The position numbers and the translations under genes are program-made. Below are positions 11,686-22,510 of a stretch of 64,000 nt of DNA, in pieces; within the stretch, counting starts at the first letter, position 1; every line of letters starts with the position of its first letter. The notes below the pieces were generated by a model. The model worked only from the letters and a program-made list of their open reading frames with translations, was not told the origin of the DNA and did not search any database. The DNA is from Gnetum montanum (Eukaryota; Streptophyta; Gnetopsida; Gnetales; Gnetaceae), in NCBI GenBank assembly GCA_015680685.1, contig MNCI01022074.1:401010-465009 (forward strand), in the 5' to 3' direction.

Positions 11686-13330
11686 GTTGATTTGCAAATG
11701 GATGAAGCTTTGCTTGTACCCCTAGCCCTAATAGGCCCATAGAGGGAAACCTTTAGATAGCCTAATCTTGCAATGATAGGAACCGACTCCTCCTCCTGTG
11801 ACATAACCATAGCAGCCTCAGAAGTATTCCTAGACTTACCAGAGCATTTGGCCCAAACCCTAGACCTGGAGGTTGGTGATGTGACCAAGGATCCCCTCAC
11901 TAAGATCTTTGTGGTTACACACAAAGGAGAAAGCAAAACTCTGAAGGTCAATTCTCTTCTTGACCAACAAATACAAAACGACATGTCTCGAGTTCTCTAA
12001 AATAATGTTGCGGTGTTAGCATGGTCATACGAAGACATGCCAAGTTTAGACCCGTGACTAATGCAGTGCAAGATTGTGTTAGACCCATGTATTGAAGCGG
12101 TTAGACAGAGAGCACAGAAGATTAAGCCCGAAATTGCGTTGTCAGTGCATGATGAAATCACTAAGCTATATCAAGCTGGTTTCATCCATGCGGTTGATTA
12201 CTCAAGTTGGGTGTCAAACATCATTATAGACTTCCAGAATCTGAGCAAGGCAATGGTTAAGATAATTTCCCATTACTGAGTATTGACCAACTTATCGATA
12301 CAATAGCTGGACACACTTTACTATCCTTTATGGATGGGTTTTCAGGATACAATCAAATTTGTATCAACCTAGAACATCAACTGACTACAACTTTCATGAC
12401 CCCTTGGGGAACTTTCTATTATACCTTGATGCCTTTCGGGCTAAAAAGCACTGGATCAACTTATCAATGTGCCATGACGTATATCTTTAGCAATTATCTC
12501 TTAGAGAGATTGAATGACTACGTAGATGACATAGCTATTAAATTTAGGAAATCGGTAGATCACCCAAAGGATTTAGAGTTAATCTTTAAACAATGTCTTA
12601 GGCACGACCTACAACCAAACCAAAGAAAATATATGTTTAGAGTCAAAATCGAACGGATGTTGGGGTTTGTAGTATTGGAGGCTGGCATACGAGTCAACCC
12701 TGACAAGGTTAGGGCCATCGTTAACCTGGCACCACCTACAAATCTCAAAGAACTATGTGGGTTGCAAGGTAGGTTATAGTTTATCAAAAGGTTCATCTCG
12801 AAGTTGATAGACAAGTTACAACCCATGCAACATCTGCTCAAGAAGGGGATTAACTTCGAATAGACTTTGATGACTTAAAGAAAGAGTTATTACATTTGCC
12901 AATAGTTTTCTCACCACAAAGGGATTAGCCCTTCTACATCTACCTGGCAAGTTCAGATATGCCCATAGCTACTTTGTTATGTCAAAAAAGAGACAACAGG
13001 TCGAAAATACCCATCTATTATCTAAGTCATGCTCTATTTGCATATGAAACAAGGTCAATGAAGTACAGTGTAACTGCTTGACATTGGTTTTTGTGATCAA
13101 GAAATGTAGATACTATCTTTTTCACAGCTAAGTTAACATAATTTGCAAGAACAACATTCCACTAGCCATCACGAATAATTTATATGAGAGCAGTAAGATA
13201 GCCTGATGGAAAGCCATCACAATAGAATTTGACTTACACTATGTTGGCCAATCTTCTATGAAATGCGAAGCGATAGCTGACCAACTTGTAGCATCACCTG
13301 TTAATGATTAGGCGACGATAGAGCCTGAAT
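11686..13330 (+). pseudogene. pol: T1 reverse transcriptase and RNase H, degenerate
   Basis: RT copies element RNA into DNA, and the attached RNase H removes the RNA strand. An N-terminal linker (LEVGDVTKDPL...) leads to QKIKPEIALSVHDEITKLYQAGFI near 12120-12185, then the palm core after a frameshift near 12330: FMTPWGTFYYTLMPFGLKST and the catalytic YVDDIA near 12520. The thumb and connection follow (GFVVLEAGIRVNPDKVRAI and LKELCGLQGRL). A decayed Ty3-type RNase H occupies about 12870-13300. The YxDD motif is intact, but stops and frameshifts disable the gene. Confidence 0.85.
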
Positions 13331-13369
13331 TTCTAGAAAAACATGTACATAGTTTAAGCCCTGTATCAA

Positions 13370-13780
13370 TAGATCTCAAAGCAACATTACACTTTGATGG
13401 AGCTTTGACTACTAGAGATGGCAATGTCATCACCATCATCACGCTTTTCCTTGAGGATGTTTTCCCATTGGCTTACTGCCTAGCGTTTCCCTATACGAAC
13501 AATGTGGTAGAATACGAGGGGCTCCTTAGGGGATTATTAATAGCCAAAGAACTGAACGTTCAACACCTGGAAATCTGAGGTGATTCCATGCTCATTCTCA
13601 ATCAGATCATAGAAGACTATGCTTGAAAAGCCATGCATCTGCAACCCTATTGCAATATGGCTAAAGACCTTCTGAAACAATTTACAACGACTAACGTCCA
13701 ACACGTGTTGCGTAGTGAGAACACCGAAGATGATGCACTAGCTACACTAGCTTTAAACATGTCACCACATTTGTTCGCCA
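13370..13780 (+). pseudogene. T1 second (archaeal-type) RNase H domain
   Basis: After the normal RNase H comes a second one of the plant/archaeal type. The residues LHFDGALTTRDGN, NNVVEYEGLLRGLL, GDSMLILNQI and NTEDDALATLAL supply the D-E-D-D metal-binding set. This dual RNase H is diagnostic of the Tat lineage. Two in-frame stops (near 13578 and 13624) break it. It sits between RNase H and integrase, as expected. Confidence 0.82.
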
Positions 13781-13929
13781 CCTTGCCCACTTTAATGATG
13801 GAATGTATAGATCATGTCATCCAAGCAGTGCAAATCTCTTTTTTAAGTGTGGAAGAAATGCTAGAATGGTACAACAACATTAAAACCTACCTTCTACATA
13901 GCAAACCATCGCATGAGTTAACATCTACA

Positions 13930-15110
13930 TAAAAGAATGCAATCCACAAGCATGCTAGGTAATATGTCATCATCGAAGACAACACTCTATGTAGGCACTC
14001 CTTTGATGGGGTATTATTAACCTACATTAATAACAACCAAGCACAAAGGATATTTAGTGAAGTCCATGAGGGACTATGTGGAGGACACATAACCCCGCCA
14101 GCCATGGTCACTAAAATCATATGCTTAGGGTATTACTAGCTGTACATGGAATGAGATTGCCTTACCAAAGTTAAGACATGTGACACATGCCAACATCATG
14201 CAAATCTAATACACATGTCACCAAATGAGTTGCATACCATAGAGATCACTTGGCCATTCCAACAATGGGGGTTAGACATCATAGGTCCCATCACGCCTAA
14301 GTCTTCCGTAGGACATAGTTTCATTATCACCGCCACTAGATACTTCACAAAATGGGTCAAGCCTATTCCCCTATGACAGACTACATCTCAATAGGTTTGC
14401 CATTTTATCTTGAATAACATATTAATAAGTTTTGGGCTTCCCATGACTATTGTGACCAACAATGGACCATAATTTAGTAGTACCAAAACCAAATCTTTCT
14501 ACAATAACCTTGGTATTAAACAATCTTATTCCTCACCATATTACCCACAAGAAATGGTCAAGCAGAAGAAAAAAACAAGATGGTTATCAATTTACTGAAA
14601 AAGATGCTCAACAGCAACAAGAAATGATGGCATGAGAAAATCCTCTACGTGCTATGAGCTTATCGTATGACATGCAAAATAGCTACAGGTTGGACACCAT
14701 ATAGTTTATTCTACAGATCTGAAGCATTGTTGCCCCTTCAACTATAGGTTCCCTCACTGCAGATGGTCCTCTCCACGGTTATAAATGACACTCAACACAA
14801 TGAGTCTAGGATTGTGGATCTAGACTCAATGGAGGAGAAGCACATCTAGACACTTAACAACATCAAAAAATATCAGAACCGGCAAAGGTAGAAGCATCAT
14901 CGCAACCTACATCAACTATCGATCAAGAAAGGAGACTTGGTCCTTAAAGCTTTTTGTGAACCAGTGAGCAAATTCTCTGCAAGCTAGGAAGGCCCCTTCC
15001 TAGTCATCAACACATATGACAACGGAGCATTTAGGCTAGCAGACATCAACGACAACAAGCTTGCAAACTCGGTGAATCATATGTACCTAAAGCAGTACCA
15101 CATTTAGACA
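13930..15110 (+). pseudogene. int: T1 integrase, degenerate
   Basis: Integrase inserts the element DNA into the genome. The N-terminal zinc region reads VHEGLCGGHITP...KTCDTCQHH at about 14055-14200. The catalytic core has WGLDIIGPI (first Asp, near 14270), then VTNNGP near 14455, where Asn replaces the second catalytic Asp, and NGQAEEKN near 14558 with the Glu. A C-terminal chromatin- or DNA-binding stretch ends near 15110 with VNHMYLKQYHI. Several stops and a frameshift are present. Confidence 0.82.
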
Positions 15111-15119
15111 TCAGCTCGG

Positions 15120-15510
15120 CTAGAACGTAAGATAATAATCATCTGCTACGATGTAAAACTGGTAGTGTTGTACATGTCCACTACAACGTAAAACTAGCAT
15201 TTTTTGCATGTGTCCACCACAATGCTAAACTGGCAAGGCTTTCAACCTTCCTCCATGATGTAAAACTGGCAAGGTAATCATCCATCTACTAAGATGTTAA
15301 ACCAGCATAGACTTGTCCCTGGGTCACAACACAAAATTGACACCCACAGCATGCTCTACTAGGACCATAAACTAGCTATTCCACCATCTACTACGACGTA
15401 AAACTAGCACACTTTGATCTGCCCAGAGTTTAAACCAGGACCATGGTCCACTGGGACTTAAAACCAACAACGACAGTCTACCAGGACCTAAAACTGGGAT
15501 CTACAAATAG
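15120..15510 (+). repeat. TAAACT-core degenerate repeat array after T1 integrase
   Basis: About ten units with cores such as ACGTAAAACTAGC, GATGTAAAACTGGCAAGG and GACCTAAAACTGG, at roughly 30-50 base spacing. The same class of array follows integrase in T2 (38110-38460) and T4 (53230-53400, reversed). Confidence 0.75.
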
Positions 15511-16691
15511 ACCATCCATGAAACAAGCGGACCTGACCATTTTTACATGACATTCCCATTAGATAGAATAGGTAGGATGTTGGAAGAGACACAATGCTGC
15601 TACCCCCAGCATTCTACTGATTTCTTGAATATGCCAAAGGGCATACTACTAACCCCTCGAAGCTGCTGCCACAACAATCGCTCAGCAATTGCAGCTCTTG
15701 AGGTCAGCATCTCCAGTTGGAGCCCCAAGGAAACTATGGTTACCCATAGCCTTGGTTGCCTCCAGCCATAGCCGCTGTCAGGGTCTGGCTTCTTAGATTC
15801 ATCTGACTGGCTCTTTGCATAGTCAGATGGATAAGATGAACCTGGCTATCAACAGCAAATTCCTGAGCTGCAGTGTCAACAAAGGGATCCTTTTCTTTTT
15901 TGCTGTGGTCCCCTTTTTTATGGTGTGCACTCCCCTTTTCGCTTCAGATGACACTTGTTTCAATAGCCTTCCAAGTGGTTAGCACAGTTTCTTTTGTTCT
16001 TTGTTCTTTGTTCTTTGTTGCGTTTTGTAGGTTACTTGCTACAATATCATTGTTCAAAGATGCATTCACTAGGAGGGTGAGGCATTACAGAGTTTCAAGG
16101 TGGCTGCTCAGACTAGCATGACTATTTGAGAGTGCAAACCCTACCTTTCCCCTCTAGACACCTTACCTTGCTTTTTCCCTCTCTTATCCTTGTAATTATC
16201 CTTACTTTCTCCTCCCATTTGTACAAGATGTAAATGTACAAGGAGCCTTTCGCACATGATAACCATCACGTCCATGAACTGGCGTAATACAACTCACCTC
16301 ATGGAATGCATCTATACGTAGGTTAAAATCCTATATAGACGTAACGCAGCTCGTCCAAAAAATGGATGAAACGCAACTTGTCTAGGCCATACGAGCATAA
16401 CACAACTCACCCAGGCAAGTCCCACATATATAGTGAAACATCATAACCTCTTGCAAAAACACCAGTGAGAAGTTATCTAATAACATGTTTGCGAGGTATC
16501 CTGCTCACACTTGAGTCTTCCCTCACACTTGTAAAATTCCTCTTCTGCTCCTGATGCTCCCAACCTTCACACTTCCAGGTTTGATAGAGCTACATCTGAG
16601 CAGCAGCCGAAGAATGGTGTTGGCATCTATACCTTTATGGTGTCTTGCATTCTTTGTCGACGTCTCTCGGGTAAGCCCTCCAAATGTCCAC
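15511..16691 (+). other. T1 3' untranslated region
   Basis: No conserved coding is seen. A short (TTTGTTC)n run lies near 15998-16020. Around 16260-16410, words like CGTAACGCAACTCGTCC recur. Small frames here lack any family signature and were not taken as genes. Confidence 0.6.
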
Positions 16692-16700
16692 AAAGAGGGG
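16692..16700 (+). other. T1 polypurine tract
   Basis: AAAGAGGGG, four bases before the 3' LTR start TGAAAC. It matches AAAGAGAGG in T2 and the reversed CCCCTCTTT in T4. It primes plus-strand DNA synthesis. Confidence 0.75.
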
Positions 16701-16704
16701 CCAT

Positions 16705-17201
16705 TGAAACATCATGAAATTTTGAGACCTCGATGATTCAACAAAGTCTCAAAGTTTAGGCAAGGATTTCCACAACTGCAGTGTCAAGACATTTGAGCGA
16801 TGGAAGCACCGAAAATAGTTGCACATCTCAGCAAGTTCTTTCCAGCTAAGGGCCTACTATGCTACGCTACGCAACTCAGTGTAGCAAACTTCAGGAGGAC
16901 AAAATAGAACAAGGAATGCACGATAACAACACTTCAACTTTACGAGTTAACCATGTTTCAAAACCTTAACTTTTTACGTGTTACACTGTGTTACGCTATG
17001 TAGCGTAGCGCAGCATAATGCAAGCAGCATAGTTGATATAGTCGCAACAACAAGGATAACAAAATTCAAACAGTAGTAGTCATTACATCACAATACGCTT
17101 CCTAGCGTATCGCAGCGTAGCCACGGGACAATTTATTCTTTTTTCACCAAAGATCTTGAAATCCTTCAATGCGAAAGACAAGGTTAAAAATTGTTTTTTA
17201 A
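16705..17201 (+). repeat. T1 3' LTR, 3'-truncated
   Basis: Starts TGAAACATC and follows the 5' LTR up to about base 17201 (equivalent to 483 in the 5' LTR), then diverges. About 830 bp, including the TATA box, are lost. Confidence 0.85.
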
Positions 17202-17863
17202 AAATTGTCATTAAGCCTTTGTTTTTGATTCATGTTGTAGTGTATTTCCTTCTTCTTGAATTTTTAGTTAATTTTAGTTGCATTGCAAAAATGTTAGAGA
17301 TGATATGGATAATGAAGTAACATTCAAGTATTGCTATATTCATGTAAATAGTAATAGTAATTTGATGTACATAATTAGTATAATTAGTAGATAAATAGCT
17401 TAAAGTTCTTGTTGAAGTGTGAATATGTGGAGCTACCAATGGTGCTACCAACCTCGAATATGAAAGGAGGATTAGCATCATGTTAGTAGATGGCTTGTAA
17501 AACCTTGTCAAAGCTCATGGATGAATTTTTTTCATATATTTTGTAATCACTGGGCCTTTTTGCTTTAGAAAATGCTACAAATAAACAAAGATTTAACTCT
17601 TCATAGAGGAAATGATGAAAAAGAACTCATGTAGCCAATCCCATTTTGTTAGGACAAGGCTAAGATAATGATAATGATGAGACATAAGTGAGAAATTACT
17701 TATAAATAATCAAAAATTTCAAATTTTACATGCAATGTTTGATGTATGCCTATGCATCAAATGAATCTAATTCTTGGAAGTGAGGAGTCCAAGATTTGTG
17801 ATTCAATTCGGATTTGGGTACATAAGCATATACAAAGATTAGGGATGAGTTTTCATGTGGGAA
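17202..17863. other. AT-rich remnant, probable internal 3' end of an older element (family d)
   Basis: No coding region is recognised. The last bases (GGGATGAGTTTTCATGTGGGAA) match the polypurine-tract context of the Athila-like host at 49391-49425, so at least the end belongs to an older related element. Confidence 0.4.
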
Positions 17864-18738
17864 TGTAAATTAAAAAATAATTAAATAATTAATTATGTAT
17901 ATTTTTAATTTTTTTACATTTTACCTTTATTAAATATTATATTTAATTTAAATGAAATTAAAAGTATATGCAGAGAATCCTATGCACTTTTGTTCATGCT
18001 CTGATTCTAGTATGCAGCATATGTAAAAATTTTATAGGATATTTCAATCTCCAGTACATAAATGTATGTTAATACAATTATGTTGACTCCTAGTATAATT
18101 CCAATTATAAATATGTACCATCAATTACATTTATGACAGTATTTAGTTAGGAGAAAACCAACTTTTACTTTGATCTCTTATTTCTTATAAAAGTCTACAA
18201 GTATCCATAGAGTGGATTTGAGTATATTGTTTTATGTCTTTATTTGGGTAGATTGTACCTAAATGTGTTCATGTTCAACAATAAAGATTAATATGGATTT
18301 CCTTACATTACAACACTTTGACTTATATTAGATTTTTTTCTTTTTTTCTTTTTTCAATTACATTCAGTATGGCTAATCATGGCACAATGAGCATGACACA
18401 ATCTTAACCGTTAAACATACATTAACTTAGTACACCTACAAGTGTATTAGTTTGGTAAATTTAGTAGTTAGTGTGAGTATCAAAAAATATAATAGATGGT
18501 TATGGAAATAAGCACTCATCAAGTGTAGGCTAAAATAAGATTTATTTTCTTATATTTAGCTAATTAACAAATTAGATATAATTTTATTATTTTTATAGAA
18601 TCAGAGATAAGGTTATAAGAACATCAAAAATCATATGCCTCAACTATACATAACCATATAAGTTAAATGATAACTACAAGTATAGTTGGAAAGACAATGC
18701 CCTACAATCTCTTAACTAAAGTAAACATCAATACTAAT
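17864..18738 (+). repeat. LTR of family d (Athila-like relative), 3' end cut by host insertion
   Basis: Begins TGTAAATT after a GTGGGA tract and has TATAAATA at 18106-18113. Its later part (AATCATATGCCTCAACTATACATAACCATA and AGTTGGAAAGACAATG) aligns with the late part of host LTR 18739-19623 and of LTR c. It stops where the host LTR starts. Confidence 0.55.
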
Positions 18739-19623
18739 TGAGGAAGCATCAATAAGCCATGCTAATGGGCCCCTATTGATGTTGCCCATCGATAGGGCTA
18801 CATCAACATAGCATTTGCTACATTAATGGGGGGCCATTGACATAGCCCTAGAGAAAGAACTATAAATATGAGCTCCCAACCATGTTTATGGGCATCAAAT
18901 TTATAGTAGTAGCTGAACTCTTGTAGTTTTTACATTTGAATGTTAGAATATTACTCCCAAGTACCCACAACAGGAGTCGTTGATTATATAGATCTTTATT
19001 CGAGCATTGTTGTACCTGAGCATGATAGTGTGTATGGCAATAAAGATGAGCTTCTTGATAAACCTTGTAGTATTCTATATAGTTTAGATATTTATTTATG
19101 CATTTCATGGTTTTAGTTAATTATTTAACATTCTCTGGTAATTAACCTAATTAAGTAAGATAAGCTAGATACATTAAATACATAAGTATGACTACATCAA
19201 GTGTAACATGTATTCACTTGGTAATCCTAGTAGCATTATTGCTTGGTACACCCAGTAGCATAGCACTTGGTAACCTAGTGATGGATATGTGGGTTCAAGA
19301 TGTGTATGAAAAGTGGGACCAAATGCTTATTTTAGGATTAGTTAGTTAGTTAAATTGAATTAGTCATTAAATTACTCTATCTCTCTTCAAGCACAAATAA
19401 CATAAAACACAAAATGATAAAAATTATATGCCTCGATTACTCTTAACCATACCATTATGTTTCACACGTGTAATCAAGAAGACAACAGATGACCTTAGAG
19501 CAAGGTTCACTTCCTAGAAGATTAGTGCACTACAAACTATAAAGTCCATTGAATTCAATCAGACTGTGTGTGAATGCTTTGTGATTTATATGGTTGGGTG
19601 TAGGGGTGCCTCTTCACTTATCA
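18739..19623 (+). repeat. Host 5' LTR
   Basis: 885 bp beginning TGAGGAAGCATC and ending TTATCA, directly before the primer site. It matches the 3' copy from 49426. The TATA box is at 18861-18868. U3 (18755-18850) holds inverted words CATTGATGG / CATCAATGG and runs of GGGCCCC and GGGGGGCC able to fold. LTR c (59301-60183, minus strand, 883 bp) is a related family of nearly identical length. Confidence 0.78.
18861..18868 (+). promoter_or_regulatory. Host LTR TATA box
   Basis: TATAAATA followed by TGAGCTCCCAA. The copy in the 3' LTR has decayed to TGAATACGAG near 49565. Confidence 0.5.
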
Positions 19624-19647
19624 TTGATGCCATTATCAAGGACTTTG
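19624..19647 (+). other. Host primer-binding site, decayed Athila type
   Basis: TTGATGCCATTATCAAGGAC follows the LTR directly. It differs from the known plant Athila/Tat site TTGGCGCCGTTGCCGGGGA by transitions only (G to A, C to T), as expected from cytosine deamination. Confidence 0.65.
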
Positions 19648-20580
19648 TTTCTTGAAATGTGCACTATCTAGGATTAGTGAATATTATTTATATCATTGGA
19701 TATACTCAAGGTCAACATCACTCTCACATGAAATATAACTACTAAGCACATTGATAATTTTATTTGCTTTGCAAAATATCTTCTTCTTCTCACAGGCATG
19801 AAGATGTCAAACCACCAATCCCATAGCAGTGCAAGGTGATATATACTCATCTAGATGATTATGTACCAAACTTCACATTCATCCTACACTAGGACGAGTA
19901 GCTACAATGGCATGACATGGAGGGAAATATTATATTGTCCAATAATTGATTTGTTCCTAGGATGCTACTTCAAATCCTTAAAAAGGTAGGCATATTAGAT
20001 CTTCACAAGGAATACGTTGTGGACAATCATGATACTCGAGATTACCATCCAATTGAAACACAACTTAAGAGAGATCAACACTAGGAAAAAAACCATGAGT
20101 TTGCAAAGGGGAAAAATTTCACTAATCCCTTGTTTCTGCTAAACCAAGTTGACAATGTAGATCCTCCCCCTAAGGGTTGTCAATATGAAAATTCTCCACC
20201 ATCTATTATTGCTGAGAAGGGTGTGACCCTGAACCTATGACCCACTATTCATAAACTAGGTTCAGAAAAATGTGATAGTCAAGGTAGGGACTTAGGTAAA
20301 TATCACAATGGCAAGATATCTACGGATGCTAGTTGTAATGAACAAAGAGGTGGTGGTAGATACCATGGTGGTGGTGGTATTCTACCTTTCTCTTCATCCT
20401 TTTCATTTTATTCTAAACATTTCTCTTCATTTTTTGGTTCTCATAGAAGCCATTGTCAAAATAATCATGATGAAGTTGATCAATGAGACAATAGAGACCA
20501 TCAAGGCCATCAAGAATGCAAAAGTGATAGAAACCATCATCAATGTCATTGACACAATCATATGATGGACCTCTATTGAT
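19648..20580 (+). other. Host 5' untranslated region and gag N-terminal part, degenerate
   Basis: No clear domain is seen. A stretch around 20060-20300 may be decayed gag N-terminus. A local run of GATCAATGAGACAATAGAGACC-like words near 20470-20560 is low-complexity. Confidence 0.35.
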
Positions 20581-20589
20581 GACTCAAAG

Positions 20590-21200
20590 CATTCTTAACA
20601 TTTTAGAGGTGTCAAAATTCCAACTAAGCATTGGAGAGATAGCTAGACCAAGCGCTTAGACATGAATAATATCCCACAATTTGAGTGGGGATACAATTCT
20701 AGTTCGTAGAATCATCTATAAGCTTTCCATGATGCCTATGTCTTACAGAACATTAAAAATTACTGGCAGAAACTCAAGCTTTTCCTTAGGACACTCATTA
20801 AGGAAGCTAAGGAATAGTACTAGTCCTTGGAACTGAAATCCATTTTTCGATGGAGTACCATGTTAGAGCTATTTGATAACAAATATCAGATGTACTCCAA
20901 AGTATCCAATCTAAGAAGGAAAATCCAAGGCTTGAAACAAGGAACACATGAACTGTTGGATGCTACCATGTGTAGATATTATTCACTATTACATTGATGC
21001 CCTAGCCATGGTTATTCTCAAAGAGAACAACATCGCCACATCATAGATGGGCTCAAAGTTGAAACTAGAAGAACTCTTGGGGTTTGTGCCCAAGGAATAC
21101 TATCTGAATTAAGAGCTCATTAGATCCAAAGGCTTATAGAGCAAGTAGCAAAATAAGAAGGTGAGTGGTAAAAAAGGACAAGTATAGAAGAGTATAATAG
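20590..21200 (+). pseudogene. gag: Host gag, degenerate Athila-type
   Basis: Capsid-like coding. Near 20850-21010 the residues MLELFDNKYQMYSKVSNLRR, then KQGTHELLDATMCRYYSLLH and CPSHG, follow the Athila gag pattern in which a K-F-F-P strand is followed by LR-EI--F-Q---ESLYEAWERFK-LL--CPHHG. Several stops interrupt the frame. The part from 21200 to 22300 is probably the gag tail and linker, rich in Q, Y and P codons, with no recognisable domain. Confidence 0.65.
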
Positions 21201-22299
21201 GAACCCTTCCATGAAGAAACTGGAGGTTTGATTTTGTGATGAGGAGGAGTCACCACTTGATGAAGTGGTGAATAGGAAAACCTTGCCCATCCAAAAATAT
21301 ATTTATGATATTTCAAAAAAGGTTGATAAGTTATGGGACTCTTTCAATGAAAAATTACAAACTACTATGAATATTGTTGAAGAATCTAAGGAGAAAAATA
21401 GTGATCATAATTGTAGGAGATGAAAAGAAGTTGAACATGCCTACTAGAAAGGTAAGGATAAAGCTACTGTTGTTGAAGAATTTGTGGAGACAAACTCTAA
21501 AGATGATACTAGTTGTGACATCTATCAATATGAACATCCATAGGGATGTTTCCCTATGGTATCACACTTACAAGAGTTTGGGGTGTACACATTGAATACT
21601 CGACTAGCACATAGGCAAGCACCTAGATGATCACCTTATCATCAAGGCAATCCAAGGCAATTCCACTAGCAATAAGAAGTTTATTACCAAAGTGGAGCTC
21701 CATCACAACCATATGAATAATACCAACAATGGAACAAATCAAAATTGTGGGGAATGCCACTGCCAAAATAGCAGTATCCTTATAGGCAACCAAATCCATG
21801 CAGGTACTATGTTTAGCAACTTGTCTCTCCAAGAAGTTTTACATGCCACACCTGATTTTAGCAACAATATTACGCTCTAGAATACCATCAAATACGTTCA
21901 CCATCTACTCAAGGAGAGAACCCATATTCATACCATCCTCCACATCTATTTGCACACATCCCTCTATCCTCAACCTAGTTACCTCTTGCTTTGTCCATGT
22001 AGGGGAAAATTCCTTCACAACTATAGAAATGAAATGCTACAATGACTATACATTCACAACTGGTTTTCTTGCCATGTGGTTTAGATAATTGATCCTAGAA
22101 ATGAACCTTTTTCCAAATCAATAGTCCTTCTAAACCCTCACAACTTAATACAACTAGCTTCTCTACATCTATAACACACTCATCTTTTCCATCAAATACC
22201 TTCAATTTTCCTTCAAACCAAATGCCACCTCAGATTTGCACTATAATGTTAACTCATGTTGTTACCAATTGAATTAAAGCTAGCAATCTTCCCATGAAA

Positions 22300-22505
22300 A
22301 GATCTAACCCATGAAGTCCTCTCATCTACCTAAAGATCATTGGACATGAGGCATGCAAGGATCTTCTTGATTCTGGTTTTGGTGTCAATCTCATCTCTCA
22401 TGACAAGTATAAGGCCTAGAACCTACAACCTCTCAAGAAGAGAAACATCCATTTAGAATTTGTAGCCCAATCAATTACTATTCATCAAGATTAGTAAAGG
22501 ACATT
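22300..22505 (+). pseudogene. pro: Host protease, 5' part (interrupted by T2)
   Basis: ACKDLLDSGFGVNLISHDKY near 22345-22410 is the aspartic protease active site (D-S-G) with its usual following strand. The frame stops at the T2 insertion and resumes at 41342 with the second half of the domain. Confidence 0.7.
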
Positions 22506-22510
22506 ATAAC
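22506..22510 (+). repeat. T2 target site duplication, left
   Basis: ATAAC, matched by GTAAC at 41337-41341 with one mismatch. Confidence 0.75.

Larger units (their letters stand above)
1..17201 (+). mobile_element. T1: Tat/Ogre-like Ty3/gypsy retrotransposon
   Basis: A degenerate LTR retrotransposon whose parts appear in the order 5' LTR, primer-binding site, gag, protease, a long spacer with an antisense spliced gene, reverse transcriptase, RNase H, a second archaeal-type RNase H, integrase, repeat-bearing 3' untranslated region, polypurine tract and truncated 3' LTR. Integrase downstream of RT places it in Ty3/gypsy. The extra RNase H domain is known from the Tat lineage. Window base 1 aligns with base 16723 of the 3' LTR, so only about 18 bp of the 5' LTR lie outside the window. 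Frames carry many stops, so the copy is dead. A solo LTR of a related family is inserted at 3880-5522. Confidence 0.88.

Noticed and set aside
12560-12841. Minus-strand frame over the T1 RT
   Set aside because: Shadow of the RT palm and connection on the other strand; unlike the spacer block it has no splice signals or T2 counterpart.
15873-16121. 82-codon hydrophobic frame in the T1 3' region
   Set aside because: Composition comes from a TTTGTTC microsatellite; no homologue in T2 or T4.
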